A DNA stretch of 64,000 bases from Fibrobacter succinogenes (GTDB taxonomy: Bacteria > Fibrobacterota > Fibrobacteria > Fibrobacterales > Fibrobacteraceae), in the NCBI GenBank assembly GCA_902779055.1, contig CACZAD010000007.1, positions 463,823-527,822 on the forward strand. Direction: 5' to 3'. The translations under genes were made by a program, and so were the position numbers. Below the pieces are notes generated by a model. It was not told the origin of the DNA. It saw only the letters and a program-made list of their open reading frames with translations, and did not search any database. Positions 17,694-27,006 of the stretch are shown in pieces. How positions within the stretch are numbered: position 1 is the first letter of the stretch; the number at the start of each line of letters is the position of its first letter.

Positions 17694-17742
17694 GGATCGT
17701 TTTGCATCGGCTAAAAAAATAAGGCAGAGATAGGAGCGAAAT

Positions 17743-18615
17743 ATGGTAAAAGTAAAAAAGATGATTCAGATGAAAAAAGAAACGATTCATGCCTTAGGGA
17801 TTGATATTGGCATTTATACCACAGATTTTGAAAATGAGTATATTTCAATGACTGATATCGCAAAATACCGTAATGAAGATGATCCCCGTTTTGTCATCCA
17901 AAACTGGATGCGTAATCGTAATACAATAGAATTTCTAGCTGTATGGGAGTGCCTCCATAATCCAGATTTTAACCGTGTGCATTTCGACACGGTTAAAAAT
18001 GACGCCGGTTTAAACCGATTTGTTATGACCCCAACAAAGTGGATTGAACAAACAAATGCTAAGGGTATTGTTTGTAAGTTTGGTCGATACGGTGGTGGAA
18101 TTTTTGCACATAGCGATATTGCTATGGAATTTGCTTCGTGGATATCTCCTGAATTCAAACTGTATATTGTCAAGGATTATCGACGCCTAAAATCGGACGA
18201 AAGCAGCCGCCTGTCCCTAAATTGGAACCTGAATAGGGAAATTTCCAAGCTGAACTACAGGATTCATACTGACGCGATTAAGGGAAAACTCATTTTGCCG
18301 CAGTTGACCCCGATGCAGAAGAGTTTTGTTTATGCCGATGAAGCTGATCTATTGAATGTGGCTCTTTTTGGAGAAACCGCCAAGGAATGGCGGATCAAAA
18401 ATCCGGACAAAAAAGGGAATATTAGGGATTATGCCGATATTCCGCATCTTTTGGTTTTGGCGAACCTTGAAAGCTACAATGCCATTTTGATAAAGGAAGG
18501 AATGGCGCAATCAGAGCGACTCGTAAAACTGCGTGAAACAGCAGAAAATCAACTAGAAACTATTCTGTCGCTTGATTTACAGAAGCCGATTTTGGTAGGA
18601 AACGAAAAGAATTGA
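17743..18615 (+). CDS. KilA-N domain protein
   Basis: The KilA-N DNA-binding fold is common in phages and large DNA viruses and is often found between hsd genes. Typical features are 'YISMTDIAKYRNEDDPRFVI' (about 33-52), 'NRNTIEFLAVWE' and the 'GRYGGGIFAHSDIAMEFASW' segment (about 113-132), which is the family hallmark. The C-terminal half (about 150-290) is helical and of unknown role. Three ATGs lie close together (codons 1, 7 and 10); the first has a weak site, GGAGCG. The A+T-rich sequence differs from hsdM. It may be a regulator of the locus or a phage-sensing component (inference). Confidence 0.85.
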   Translation: MVKVKKMIQMKKETIHALGIDIGIYTTDFENEYISMTDIAKYRNEDDPRFVIQNWMRNRNTIEFLAVWECLHNPDFNRVHFDTVKNDAGLNRFVMTPTKWIEQTNAKGIVCKFGRYGGGIFAHSDIAMEFASWISPEFKLYIVKDYRRLKSDESSRLSLNWNLNREISKLNYRIHTDAIKGKLILPQLTPMQKSFVYADEADLLNVALFGETAKEWRIKNPDKKGNIRDYADIPHLLVLANLESYNAILIKEGMAQSERLVKLRETAENQLETILSLDLQKPILVGNEKN

Positions 18616-18623
18616 GAAATAGA

Positions 18624-18649
18624 CCATTTTCGTAGGGCTACGAAAATGG
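18624..18649. repeat. Perfect inverted repeat between the KilA-N and NTPase genes
   Basis: CCATTTTCGTA (18624-18634) and TACGAAAATGG (18639-18649) enclose GGGC. The 11-bp stem has no T run after it, so it is more likely an RNA processing or protein-binding site than a terminator. A candidate early start (18646) falls inside it, which is one reason for preferring ATG 18673. Confidence 0.6.
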
Positions 18650-18672
18650 TTGACGAAAACAAAGGACGAAAT

Positions 18673-20865
18673 ATGTCAAACAGCAACAAGCACATTGAAG
18701 AATTTCTGGACTACTACCTGAACGTGGAGCAGTCTCCCGATTATGCGGTGTTGATTACGGGCTGCTGGGGTTCGGGCAAGACATATTTTATTAGGCAGTA
18801 TCTAGAAGGCAGGGGTGCTGCTGGAAAGGATGTGGTCAAGGAAACCGATTGGTTGACGGGGTTTGAAAAATATACGGTTGTTTATGTCAGCCTATTTGGA
18901 ATGAAAATGCGAGACGATATCAACAAAAAAATAGAACGCATTTTGCATCCAAAAATCAACTCAAAAAATCTTAAGTATTTACCGGACGCAATTTCTTTGG
19001 TAAGTGATTTGGCAGGAATTGCCGTAGAAACGGCTGTAACCGCGACAATGACTCTTACTACAAGCGGTTCGGCCGCATCTTTCGCTGTTCCGGCTGGCGT
19101 TGCGGCGAAAAAAGCATTTGGATCTTTTTTTAAAAATATCCTAACGAAAATTTTTAATAGGAAAAAAGATGTTGAATATTTTTCATCTGATTTCTTGGAA
19201 GAAATAAAAAAGAAACGATTGGTCGTTGTTTTTGATGATGTTGAACGCGCTGATATGCCGCTTCCCGAACTACTTGGTTATCTGAATGAATATGTGGAAC
19301 ATCTGCATGTTCCCTGTATTTTGCTTGCGGATAAGGAAAAATGGGAAGAAGCGCAAAAATGTCAAGAAGATAAATCGACTCTTCACCATTTGTCTAGCAC
19401 CAAAGAAAAAGTGATTGGCAAGGAATTCCAAATACAGACGGATTGTCAAAATGTTGTAAATGCTTGGCTTTCACCAGAAATTGGATATCTAGATATAGAT
19501 GATAATGTGAAAAAAGCTTGGTGGGAAAATAGAGATTGTATATATGAAATGTTTTCTGCGCTTGACAATGCGAAAATAAAGTATTCGAAAGTGGAAGTAG
19601 ATTTATCTTTGCAACAAAACGAACAAAATGAATATGACCAAGAACAGATGAGAGAATATGTCCTAAAGATGCCAAATCGCAACTATAGAGCGCTTAAACA
19701 AACGATAAAAGATTTTAATCATTTATGTTGCCATTTTGCTCCAAATTTAGGGAATCTAATTCTTTCTTCAAAATCAAAGGATTTGGGTTATCTGAAATAT
19801 TTTCTTCGTTATTTTCTAATAATGAAGTATGGCGCGACAATAGGGATTTTGGATGCAAATACAATTGGAGAAAGCCGGCCTGCATGGACGGGATTAAAAT
19901 TGCAAAATAACAAATTTCCTGCAAAAAAAGATTCGTTATCAAATTGGCATTGCTTTGTAAAAGTATGTTACAGCTTTTACACTGTTGACGAATTTCCAAT
20001 GCGAGAATGGTTGATATTGAATTATTTCGATAGAGATAAAACTTTTAATGACATCCGTTCGTCTAGTTGGTTTGCTGGGAGACCAATATATTTGATTGGT
20101 TTGATGTGTGAATCATGGTGGAATTTGTCTGATGAACAAACGACGGAATGTTATAATGCAATAAAGGAATCGTTGAATTGCGAAAACAACGATAATGAAA
20201 AACTGATTAAAGATCCAACTTTACTAATGAAACTTTTTGCTGTTTTGAATTTGGTGGCAAAAGAAGCATCAGTAAACATTGACGCCAACCAATTGTTAAA
20301 TCAATATTTAGATAATCATTCTGACGCAATAGAGTTTGGAAAAATTATAAGCGTTGATTCATTAGTGCGAAATTATTCTCTTGAAGAAAACGATAAAGTT
20401 TTGCTGGACTCTTTTAGAAATCGGTTGCTAGCGATTTTCAACGAAAGAACAAATATTTTTGCAAAAAGTGAATCTCATTTTTTCAAGGATTTGACATCTG
20501 AGGATATCAACGCTTTTAACCGGGCTTGTAATACTATTCAGCACATATCTCACTCTGAAACGGATTTCCAGTGGTTTATGGCAGATGTAAAAAAATTTGT
20601 TGATAATTTCTGTTTGCTTGAAAGTTATAAGAAGCATGAAATACTCCAAATAATGGAACATCGTTATTTGAATATTCCCAAGGATTATGATTTAAAAAAA
20701 GAGAAAAAGTTTTTGGATGATTTAAAAGAAGCTTGCCTAAAACGAGTAAATCAAAAATATGACGTGCCTTTGCCGAGTATTTTTACGTTAAAACAGATGA
20801 TTGAAAAGATAGAACAAATTGAAAATATCAAAAATTTGTTTGTAAACAAGGAGGCTGACAAATGA
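18673..20865 (+). CDS. KAP-like P-loop NTPase
   Basis: Walker A is 'GCWGSGKT' (30-37) and Walker B is 'RLVVVFDDVERAD' with Asp188-Asp189. A hydrophobic stretch at about 108-150 could enter the membrane, as the inserted helices of KAP NTPases do. The remaining 500 residues are helical and A+T-rich in codons. The ATG at 18673 follows AAAGGACG and gives 730 residues. Its TGA overlaps the ATG of hsdS. KAP-type NTPases recur in phage-defence loci and beside type I restriction genes; the role here is inferred from location. Confidence 0.75.
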   Translation: MSNSNKHIEEFLDYYLNVEQSPDYAVLITGCWGSGKTYFIRQYLEGRGAAGKDVVKETDWLTGFEKYTVVYVSLFGMKMRDDINKKIERILHPKINSKNLKYLPDAISLVSDLAGIAVETAVTATMTLTTSGSAASFAVPAGVAAKKAFGSFFKNILTKIFNRKKDVEYFSSDFLEEIKKKRLVVVFDDVERADMPLPELLGYLNEYVEHLHVPCILLADKEKWEEAQKCQEDKSTLHHLSSTKEKVIGKEFQIQTDCQNVVNAWLSPEIGYLDIDDNVKKAWWENRDCIYEMFSALDNAKIKYSKVEVDLSLQQNEQNEYDQEQMREYVLKMPNRNYRALKQTIKDFNHLCCHFAPNLGNLILSSKSKDLGYLKYFLRYFLIMKYGATIGILDANTIGESRPAWTGLKLQNNKFPAKKDSLSNWHCFVKVCYSFYTVDEFPMREWLILNYFDRDKTFNDIRSSSWFAGRPIYLIGLMCESWWNLSDEQTTECYNAIKESLNCENNDNEKLIKDPTLLMKLFAVLNLVAKEASVNIDANQLLNQYLDNHSDAIEFGKIISVDSLVRNYSLEENDKVLLDSFRNRLLAIFNERTNIFAKSESHFFKDLTSEDINAFNRACNTIQHISHSETDFQWFMADVKKFVDNFCLLESYKKHEILQIMEHRYLNIPKDYDLKKEKKFLDDLKEACLKRVNQKYDVPLPSIFTLKQMIEKIEQIENIKNLFVNKEADK

Positions 20866-22052
20866 GTTTGCCTAATGGATGGAAAAAAGTGAAGTTGGGG
20901 GATGTCGCAACGATATCTTCTGGAAGTACGCCGTTAAGATCGAATAAAGCGTATTTTGATAATGGGAACATGCCGTGGGTAAAAACCATGGATTTGACTA
21001 ATGGAAAAATCACAAAGACCGATGAATGTATAACAGAATTAGCTGCAAAGAAATGCAAACCATACCCAACAGGAACAGTTTTAGTTGCAATGTATGGCGG
21101 TTTTAACCAAATTGGAAGAACCGGCCTGTTGACTTTCCCTGCGTCTATAAATCAAGCTTTGGCCGCATTACAATTTGACAAGGACATTTGTTCTGAATAT
21201 GTTTTATTCTATTTAAATGCAAATGTTGACCGTTGGCGTTCTTGTGCGGCAAGCAGTAGAAAAGATCCAAATATTACATCTCATGATGTTGAAAAATTTA
21301 AAATAGTTTTACCCCCGCTTGAAGAGCAGAAGAAGATTGCGGCGACGCTTTCGGTCTGGGACTCCGCCATCGAAAAAATGGAAAAACTCATCGATGCGAA
21401 AGAAAATCATTTTAATCAGTTGATGAATAAACTTATAGTTATTAACTCATCAAATTCAAAATGGAATACGTTTGCACTAAAAAATGTATTTGAAGTTGTA
21501 AATAGGAAGAATAAAAACGGAAATACCAATATATTGACTTCCTCAGCTCAATATGGTTTGGTAAATCAACAAGAATATTACAAGAAAAAAATTGCTTCGT
21601 CAAATACTTCTGGATATTACTTGTTGAAAAAAGGTGATTTTGCCTACAATAGAAGTTACTCTACGGGTTATCCTTATGGGGTTGTTAAACGATTGGATAA
21701 ATACGAATTAGGCGTCCTTTCAACATTGTACTTGTGTTTTTCCCTAAAAAAGGAATACCAGTCTTATTCTGATTTTTTTGTATTCCTTTTTGAATCGGGC
21801 TATCTAAACAATCAATTAGCTTTGATTTGCAGGGAAGGTGCTCGTAATCATGGATTGCTGAATGTATCGAAAGAAGATTTTTTTAATATGAAAGTTCAGT
21901 TGCCAAATGAAAAAGAACAACAAAGTATAGTCTGTATTTTACATAATCATTCGCTAGAGCTTTCTCTTCTCAAACAGCAACTCGAAAACTACAAAAAGCA
22001 AAAACAAGGCTTAATGCAAAAACTCCTCACCGGTCAATGGCGCGTGAAATAA
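20862..22052 (+). CDS. hsdS: Type I restriction specificity subunit HsdS
   Basis: Directs the enzyme to its two-part DNA target. The 396-residue layout is classic: target domain 1 (about 5-145), conserved helix 1 'PPLEEQKKIAATLSVWDSAI', target domain 2 (about 200-350), and conserved helix 2 'LENYKKQKQGLMQKLLTGQW'. The DNA of the two conserved helices is clearly more G+C-rich than the target domains, a sign of past domain swapping. It overlaps the NTPase stop by four bases (ATGA). Confidence 0.93.
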   Translation: MSLPNGWKKVKLGDVATISSGSTPLRSNKAYFDNGNMPWVKTMDLTNGKITKTDECITELAAKKCKPYPTGTVLVAMYGGFNQIGRTGLLTFPASINQALAALQFDKDICSEYVLFYLNANVDRWRSCAASSRKDPNITSHDVEKFKIVLPPLEEQKKIAATLSVWDSAIEKMEKLIDAKENHFNQLMNKLIVINSSNSKWNTFALKNVFEVVNRKNKNGNTNILTSSAQYGLVNQQEYYKKKIASSNTSGYYLLKKGDFAYNRSYSTGYPYGVVKRLDKYELGVLSTLYLCFSLKKEYQSYSDFFVFLFESGYLNNQLALICREGARNHGLLNVSKEDFFNMKVQLPNEKEQQSIVCILHNHSLELSLLKQQLENYKKQKQGLMQKLLTGQWRVK

Positions 22053-22066
22053 GGGAGGTTAAGATT

Positions 22067-22870
22067 ATGAAAAATATTGAAAAGTACAAAGCTGATTTGG
22101 AGAATCTTATAAATAAGGGAGAATTATTACATAATGCCATACAATATGAGTGTTATCCCAAGGAGTTCGAAAAGAAAGTCCTTCTCGCTTTAAAAAAAGA
22201 GGAGGCTTGTAAGAAATATATTTCAAAGTTACCGTCCTTTTGTAATGAATATCAAGCATGGTATTCGGAATCAATAGCAATAATTAAACAATTATTATCT
22301 GATCGATTAAATGATTTTATTTCTTACTACGAAGTCCCCAAAAATAGAAAAGAAATAGTGTACGAATCGTATAGAATTGCAGATTATCTTCAGCGTTTGA
22401 AAATTACAAGATATTCGGGTGAAGTTGTTGTTGATCAATCTGCCGCAATCAATAAATATAAGCAGCAGTTAGAAATCTTAAAATCAGTTCAAAAACGATT
22501 TGAAAGCTCTCTATTTGATATTCAGCAATTAGTTCAGGCTGATTTGTTTGATGATGAACTCGACGCAGCGAAACTTCTGAACAAGAATAAGTTTATGCGT
22601 GCAGCTGGAGCTATGGCTGGAGTTGTTTTAGAAAGACATTTGTCACAAGTTTTAAAGAATCATAATTTGACTTGCAAAAAAGATACGATATCACCTCTAA
22701 ATGATGCATTAAAATCAGGGAATGTGTACGATTTACCCACATTCCGAAAAATTCAGCATTTAGGGGATATTCGAAATTTATGCGATCATGACTCAAAACG
22801 AGAACCGATGCAGGAAGAAGTTGATGAATTGATTAATGGTGTTGATTCTATCATAAAAACTGTGTTTTAA
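22067..22870 (+). CDS. HEPN-like protein with RX4H motif, inside the restriction operon
   Basis: I do not recognise a named family. The C-terminal 70 residues resemble HEPN domains: 'KIQHLGDIRNLCDHDS' places Arg236 and His241 in the RX4-6H arrangement used by HEPN ribonucleases, on the helix before 'EEVDELINGVDSIIK'. The first 190 residues are helical and charged. The ATG at 22067 sits 8 bases after GGGAGG and gives 267 residues; the upstream frame inside hsdS is not needed. It ends 2 bases before the AlbA_2 gene, suggesting a pair. RNase activity is an inference from the motif. Confidence 0.65.
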   Translation: MKNIEKYKADLENLINKGELLHNAIQYECYPKEFEKKVLLALKKEEACKKYISKLPSFCNEYQAWYSESIAIIKQLLSDRLNDFISYYEVPKNRKEIVYESYRIADYLQRLKITRYSGEVVVDQSAAINKYKQQLEILKSVQKRFESSLFDIQQLVQADLFDDELDAAKLLNKNKFMRAAGAMAGVVLERHLSQVLKNHNLTCKKDTISPLNDALKSGNVYDLPTFRKIQHLGDIRNLCDHDSKREPMQEEVDELINGVDSIIKTVF

Positions 22871-22872
22871 TT

Positions 22873-23718
22873 ATGCTTTACAAACCGTTTAAAACTGCAC
22901 AAGATTTTGAAGGTCTTATCCATTTGGGTGAAACTTCAGAAAGCATACATTGGGATTATAAGCAATCTTTTAATCCTAAGAAAGCTGAAGACCTTGCAAT
23001 CGATTTGGCTGCTTTCGCCAATACATTTGGTGGAACTTTGCTAATTGGCGTGGCGGAAAAATCCGATGGAGCAAAGAAAGTTGCTTCCGGTTTTGTTCCC
23101 GGCATAAATGTTGAAGAAATCAGAAAGACAGTCCATACACACATTTCTGAAATTATCTCCCCTAAAATAGATGTTCAAGTCGTACCGATTGAAGTTTCTG
23201 GCAATCTTGTTGTAGCAATAAATGTTGAACCGTCTATAAATCTTGTCGGTGTTTGCCTAGATAGAGATCGGCGACAATATAGTTTCCCGTATCGAACGGA
23301 ATATGGCAATCAATTTATGATATATGAAGAGGTGGAAAAGAGAATGGTCGATAATAAAACGAGAGCGATGTATCTAAAGTTAAAGAAAAATCTCCCCTCT
23401 GGTGGTAGAGTGACTTTATATCCCTTTCCAATAAGAAATTACCGAACCCAATGGTTTTTTGAATGGGTGGATGGATTTGATAACGAAATAAAACTAGTGG
23501 CAAACGGCTTTAGATCCATTGTTGTTCCGATATCCTTTATTGAAGAAGTATGGCAGGGACATAATGGTGTTTGCTTAAAGATGAATACACGGTTGTACTG
23601 TAGCCCTAATTTTATTGATTTTGAAAATTCAGAAAAGATGGCCATCTATGAAGCGAATTTAGAAAATGCAATTGAAGCACAAAGATTTTTCTCTAAGGCT
23701 CGAAATAAGACTAAGTAA
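22873..23718 (+). CDS. Schlafen-type AlbA_2 domain protein
   Basis: The N-terminal 130 residues fit the AlbA_2 (Schlafen core) domain: 'ESIHWDYKQSFNP' followed by 'DLAAFANTFGGTLLIGVAEK', the strand-helix signature. AlbA_2 proteins bind nucleic acid; eukaryotic Schlafens with this core cleave tRNA or rRNA, but the catalytic acids cannot be assigned here with certainty. The C-terminal half (about 165-281) is of unknown fold. It starts 2 bases after the HEPN-like gene and precedes hsdR. Confidence 0.75.
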   Translation: MLYKPFKTAQDFEGLIHLGETSESIHWDYKQSFNPKKAEDLAIDLAAFANTFGGTLLIGVAEKSDGAKKVASGFVPGINVEEIRKTVHTHISEIISPKIDVQVVPIEVSGNLVVAINVEPSINLVGVCLDRDRRQYSFPYRTEYGNQFMIYEEVEKRMVDNKTRAMYLKLKKNLPSGGRVTLYPFPIRNYRTQWFFEWVDGFDNEIKLVANGFRSIVVPISFIEEVWQGHNGVCLKMNTRLYCSPNFIDFENSEKMAIYEANLENAIEAQRFFSKARNKTK

Positions 23719-23729
23719 GGGAATAATTT

Positions 23730-23754
23730 CTATGGTCACAAATTGTGACCATAG
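23730..23754. repeat. Perfect 25-base palindrome upstream of hsdR
   Basis: CTATGGTCACAA and TTGTGACCATAG are exact complements around one central A. A symmetry this complete, with no T run, suggests an operator for a dimeric regulator or an mRNA processing site. It lies 24 bases before the hsdR start. Confidence 0.65.
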
Positions 23755-23778
23755 AAAAGGCAATTGAGGTTAACGACT

Positions 23779-26700
23779 ATGCAACAACAGCCTGATTACA
23801 GAGAGATTCCGACATCGCAGATTCCGGCGATGCGGTTGTTGGCGAATCTCGGGTTCAAGCCGCTTACGCCCGAAGAGGTGATGCTGGAGCGCAAGGGTAA
23901 GCTTGCCAACGTGTTGCTCGAAGATATTCTGCTTTCGCAGTTGCGTAAACTGAACTCGTTTACGCACAAGGGGACCAAGTGTGATTTTAGCGAAGAAAGC
24001 TTGCGTGGTGCCGTCTTGAAACTCAAGAATATGCAGTACGATGGCTTGGTGCGTACGAATTATAAGATTTATGATTTGCTCACGCTCCCGCAGTCCGAAG
24101 AAGAATCGGTTGAGGGCGACAAGCGTAGTTACGACATTCGCTATGTTGATTGGCAAGAACCGGCGAATAATGTGTTCCATGCGGTTGCTGAATTCGATGT
24201 GGAGTGCGCAAAATCTACTGCTCGCATCATTCCCGATATCGTGCTGTTTGTGAACGGGATCCCGTTCGCTGTTATTGAAAATAAATCGCCCGAAGAAGGT
24301 GTCAAACAGGGTATTTCGCAGATGATTCGCAACCAGGGGGACGATTATATCCCTCGGCTGTTTACTTTTTGCCAAATGCTTTTGTCGGTAAGCATGAATG
24401 ATGCGACTTATGCCACTGTGGGGACTCCCGAAAAGTTCTGGAGCCTTTGGCGCGAACTTGAAATCAAGGATAAGGAAATCGAAGCTGCGATTAACAAAAA
24501 GGTTTCGGCAGAAGATGAAGACCGAATATTCTCGGTGCCTAAATTCAAGCCGTTCCGCAAGGATAATCCGCAGACAAAGCGTGTGGTGACGAAACAAGAC
24601 CGTCTTATTTATTGCCTATGCAAGCCGGAGCGATTGCTTGAATTGGCTTATCGTTTTATTTTGTTTGATGAAGGTATAAAGAAAATAGCCCGTTATCAGC
24701 AGTTCTTTGTGGTACACTCGGCATTGAAACGTATTCGGAATATCGATAGCGAAGGCAAACGCAAGGGTGGACTTGTGTGGCATACGCAGGGGTCGGGTAA
24801 GTCGCTTTCGATGGTGATGCTTGCTCGTGGAATAGCTTTGGATTCAACATATGATCCCGATTGCAATATTGATAATGCGCGTATAGTCCTTGTCACGGAC
24901 CGCAAGGATTTGGATACGCAGATTCATGACACTTTCAAACATTGTGGAATGGAAGTTATCAAGGCGACTTCGGGTGAAAACCTGCTTAATCTTATGGGTT
25001 CTGATACCCCTGCCGTTATCACGACTGTTATTAACAAGTTCGACAAGGCTTTGAATAAACGGCAATATGTTGAAAAATCAAACAACATCTTTTTGCTTGT
25101 GGATGAAGCTCACCGCACGCAGTATAAAAATCTGCATGCACGTATGAAACAGATGCTCCCGAACGCCAGCTATATCGGCTTTACGGGAACGCCGCTGATG
25201 AAAAAAGAAAAGAATAGCTTTGGCAAGTTTGGCGGAATGATTAAGCCTTGCTATACGATTCAGCAGGCGAATGAGGATGGTGCTGTTGTTCCGCTGCTTT
25301 ACGAAGGTCGTCACGCAGAGCTCAAGCAAGACAAGGCGGCGATAGATCTTTGGTTTGACCGTTTTACAGCGGGGTTGAATGAAAAGCAAAAGGCTGACCT
25401 TAAGAAAAAATATGCTCGAGCCGAGATGCTGAACAAGGCGGAACGCGTCGTGTATATGCGTGCGTTTGATATCAGCGAGCATTTCCGTACGAACTGGCAA
25501 GGGACTCCGTTCAAGGCACAACTTGTCGCACCGAGCAAGGAAACTGCAATCCAATACCATGAATTCTTGGATGAAATTGGCTTCGTGAGTTCGGAGGTTA
25601 TCATTTCGGGACCTGATGAAAGAGAAGGGTATTCTGAAGTTGGGGAAGAACCGAGCGCTCGTGTAACGAAATTCTGGCAAAAGATGATGGCTCGTTATGG
25701 CGACGAGGATTCATATAATAACTCGATTATTAATAGCTTCAAGGGTTCGGGTAAACCGGAAATCTTGATTGTATGTGATAAGTTGCTGACGGGCTTTGAT
25801 GCTGAACGCAACACAGTTCTGTACCTTTGCCGCACGCTCAAGGAACATACGTTGTTGCAGGCTATTGCACGTGTGAACCGTTTGTTCGAGGAAAATGGCA
25901 AAAAGAAGGATTTCGGTTATATCGTAGATTACGCTAACGTTCGTGATAACTTGGATACAGCTCTTGTAATGTACAAGGCGTTGGAAAACTTTGATCCCGA
26001 GGATATTCAGGGGTTAATGACGGATGTTTCGGAACAGGTCGATAAATTGCCTCAGTTGCGTTCGAACCTTTGGGATATTTTCAAGGGCGTTCGTAACAAG
26101 AAAGATGCTGAGCAGATGGAACGCCATTTGGCCGATGAAAAACGCCGTAACGATTTCTACAAGGCGCTGCGAGATTTCGGAAAGTGCCTGAGTATCGCGA
26201 TGTCGTCGCAGAAGTTCCTGGAAAAGACTCCTGCCGAAGATATGATGCGGCTCCGCAGGGAGTTCAAGATGTTCTCGGATATGCGCGTGTCTGTAAAGCA
26301 CCGCTATGCTGATGATGTGGATTACAGCGAGTATGAGCCGAAAATCAAGAAATTGCTTGATACGCATATCCAGTCGGATAATGTTGTGCAGATTGTTGCT
26401 CCTGTGAATATTTTAGATCCGAAGTTTACGAAAAAATTGAGCGATGACAAGCGCGGTTATGATGCTCGTGGCAAGGCTGCTAGTGCGGATTCGATTGCGC
26501 ATGCACTCAAGAAAACCGTGACGGAAAAGATGGAAGAAGATCCGGCATTCTACGAGAAATTCTCAAAGATGATTCAGGATGTCATTGATCGTTTCCAAGC
26601 GGGGAAGATTTCTGAGGACGAATATTTTTCCAAGGTGCAGAGCTTGCAAGACGATTTCAAAAGCAAGAGACGCGATGATGTGCCTGAAGAAATTAGCGAG

Positions 26701-27006
26701 AATGAGGATGCGGCAGCTTATTATGGCGTTGCTTTATCAGCCTTTATGTTTTGCGGAAAATGCGATGCGGCTGAAGCAAGGCGAATTGCTGCAAAGATGG
26801 CTTTGTTTACGGTTAAATCGTTTGAGATGCATCATAAAATTCAGTTTTGGAATGATACAGATGCGCAGAATCGCGTAAGGAATGAACTGGATGACTTTTT
26901 GTTTGATGAAATTCAGGTGCGAGAACGCTTTGGCTGGTCAAATGATGATATTGACTCGCTCGAAGATAAGATTATGAATGTGGCAAGGCGGCGTTCTCAT
27001 GAATGA
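23779..27006 (+). CDS. hsdR: Type I restriction enzyme HsdR
   Basis: ATP-dependent translocase and endonuclease subunit of 1075 residues from ATG 23779. The N-terminal nuclease shows the PD-(D/E)xK residues Asp153, Glu167 and Lys169 ('FAVIENKSPEEG'). The SF2 motor has Walker A 'TQGSGKS' (about 336), the DEAH-like box 'LVDEAHRTQ' (about 442), 'FTGTPL', and the late motif 'QAIARVNRLFEENG'. The C-terminal helical region binds the methylase. The reading frame is complete, so the enzyme is probably active. Confidence 0.95.
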   Translation: MQQQPDYREIPTSQIPAMRLLANLGFKPLTPEEVMLERKGKLANVLLEDILLSQLRKLNSFTHKGTKCDFSEESLRGAVLKLKNMQYDGLVRTNYKIYDLLTLPQSEEESVEGDKRSYDIRYVDWQEPANNVFHAVAEFDVECAKSTARIIPDIVLFVNGIPFAVIENKSPEEGVKQGISQMIRNQGDDYIPRLFTFCQMLLSVSMNDATYATVGTPEKFWSLWRELEIKDKEIEAAINKKVSAEDEDRIFSVPKFKPFRKDNPQTKRVVTKQDRLIYCLCKPERLLELAYRFILFDEGIKKIARYQQFFVVHSALKRIRNIDSEGKRKGGLVWHTQGSGKSLSMVMLARGIALDSTYDPDCNIDNARIVLVTDRKDLDTQIHDTFKHCGMEVIKATSGENLLNLMGSDTPAVITTVINKFDKALNKRQYVEKSNNIFLLVDEAHRTQYKNLHARMKQMLPNASYIGFTGTPLMKKEKNSFGKFGGMIKPCYTIQQANEDGAVVPLLYEGRHAELKQDKAAIDLWFDRFTAGLNEKQKADLKKKYARAEMLNKAERVVYMRAFDISEHFRTNWQGTPFKAQLVAPSKETAIQYHEFLDEIGFVSSEVIISGPDEREGYSEVGEEPSARVTKFWQKMMARYGDEDSYNNSIINSFKGSGKPEILIVCDKLLTGFDAERNTVLYLCRTLKEHTLLQAIARVNRLFEENGKKKDFGYIVDYANVRDNLDTALVMYKALENFDPEDIQGLMTDVSEQVDKLPQLRSNLWDIFKGVRNKKDAEQMERHLADEKRRNDFYKALRDFGKCLSIAMSSQKFLEKTPAEDMMRLRREFKMFSDMRVSVKHRYADDVDYSEYEPKIKKLLDTHIQSDNVVQIVAPVNILDPKFTKKLSDDKRGYDARGKAASADSIAHALKKTVTEKMEEDPAFYEKFSKMIQDVIDRFQAGKISEDEYFSKVQSLQDDFKSKRRDDVPEEISENEDAAAYYGVALSAFMFCGKCDAAEARRIAAKMALFTVKSFEMHHKIQFWNDTDAQNRVRNELDDFLFDEIQVRERFGWSNDDIDSLEDKIMNVARRRSHE

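Noticed and set aside
17743..18615. KilA-N gene as evidence for a prophage
   Set aside because: No integrase, capsid, terminase or lysis genes lie nearby; the gene is embedded among hsd genes, a common setting for KilA-N.
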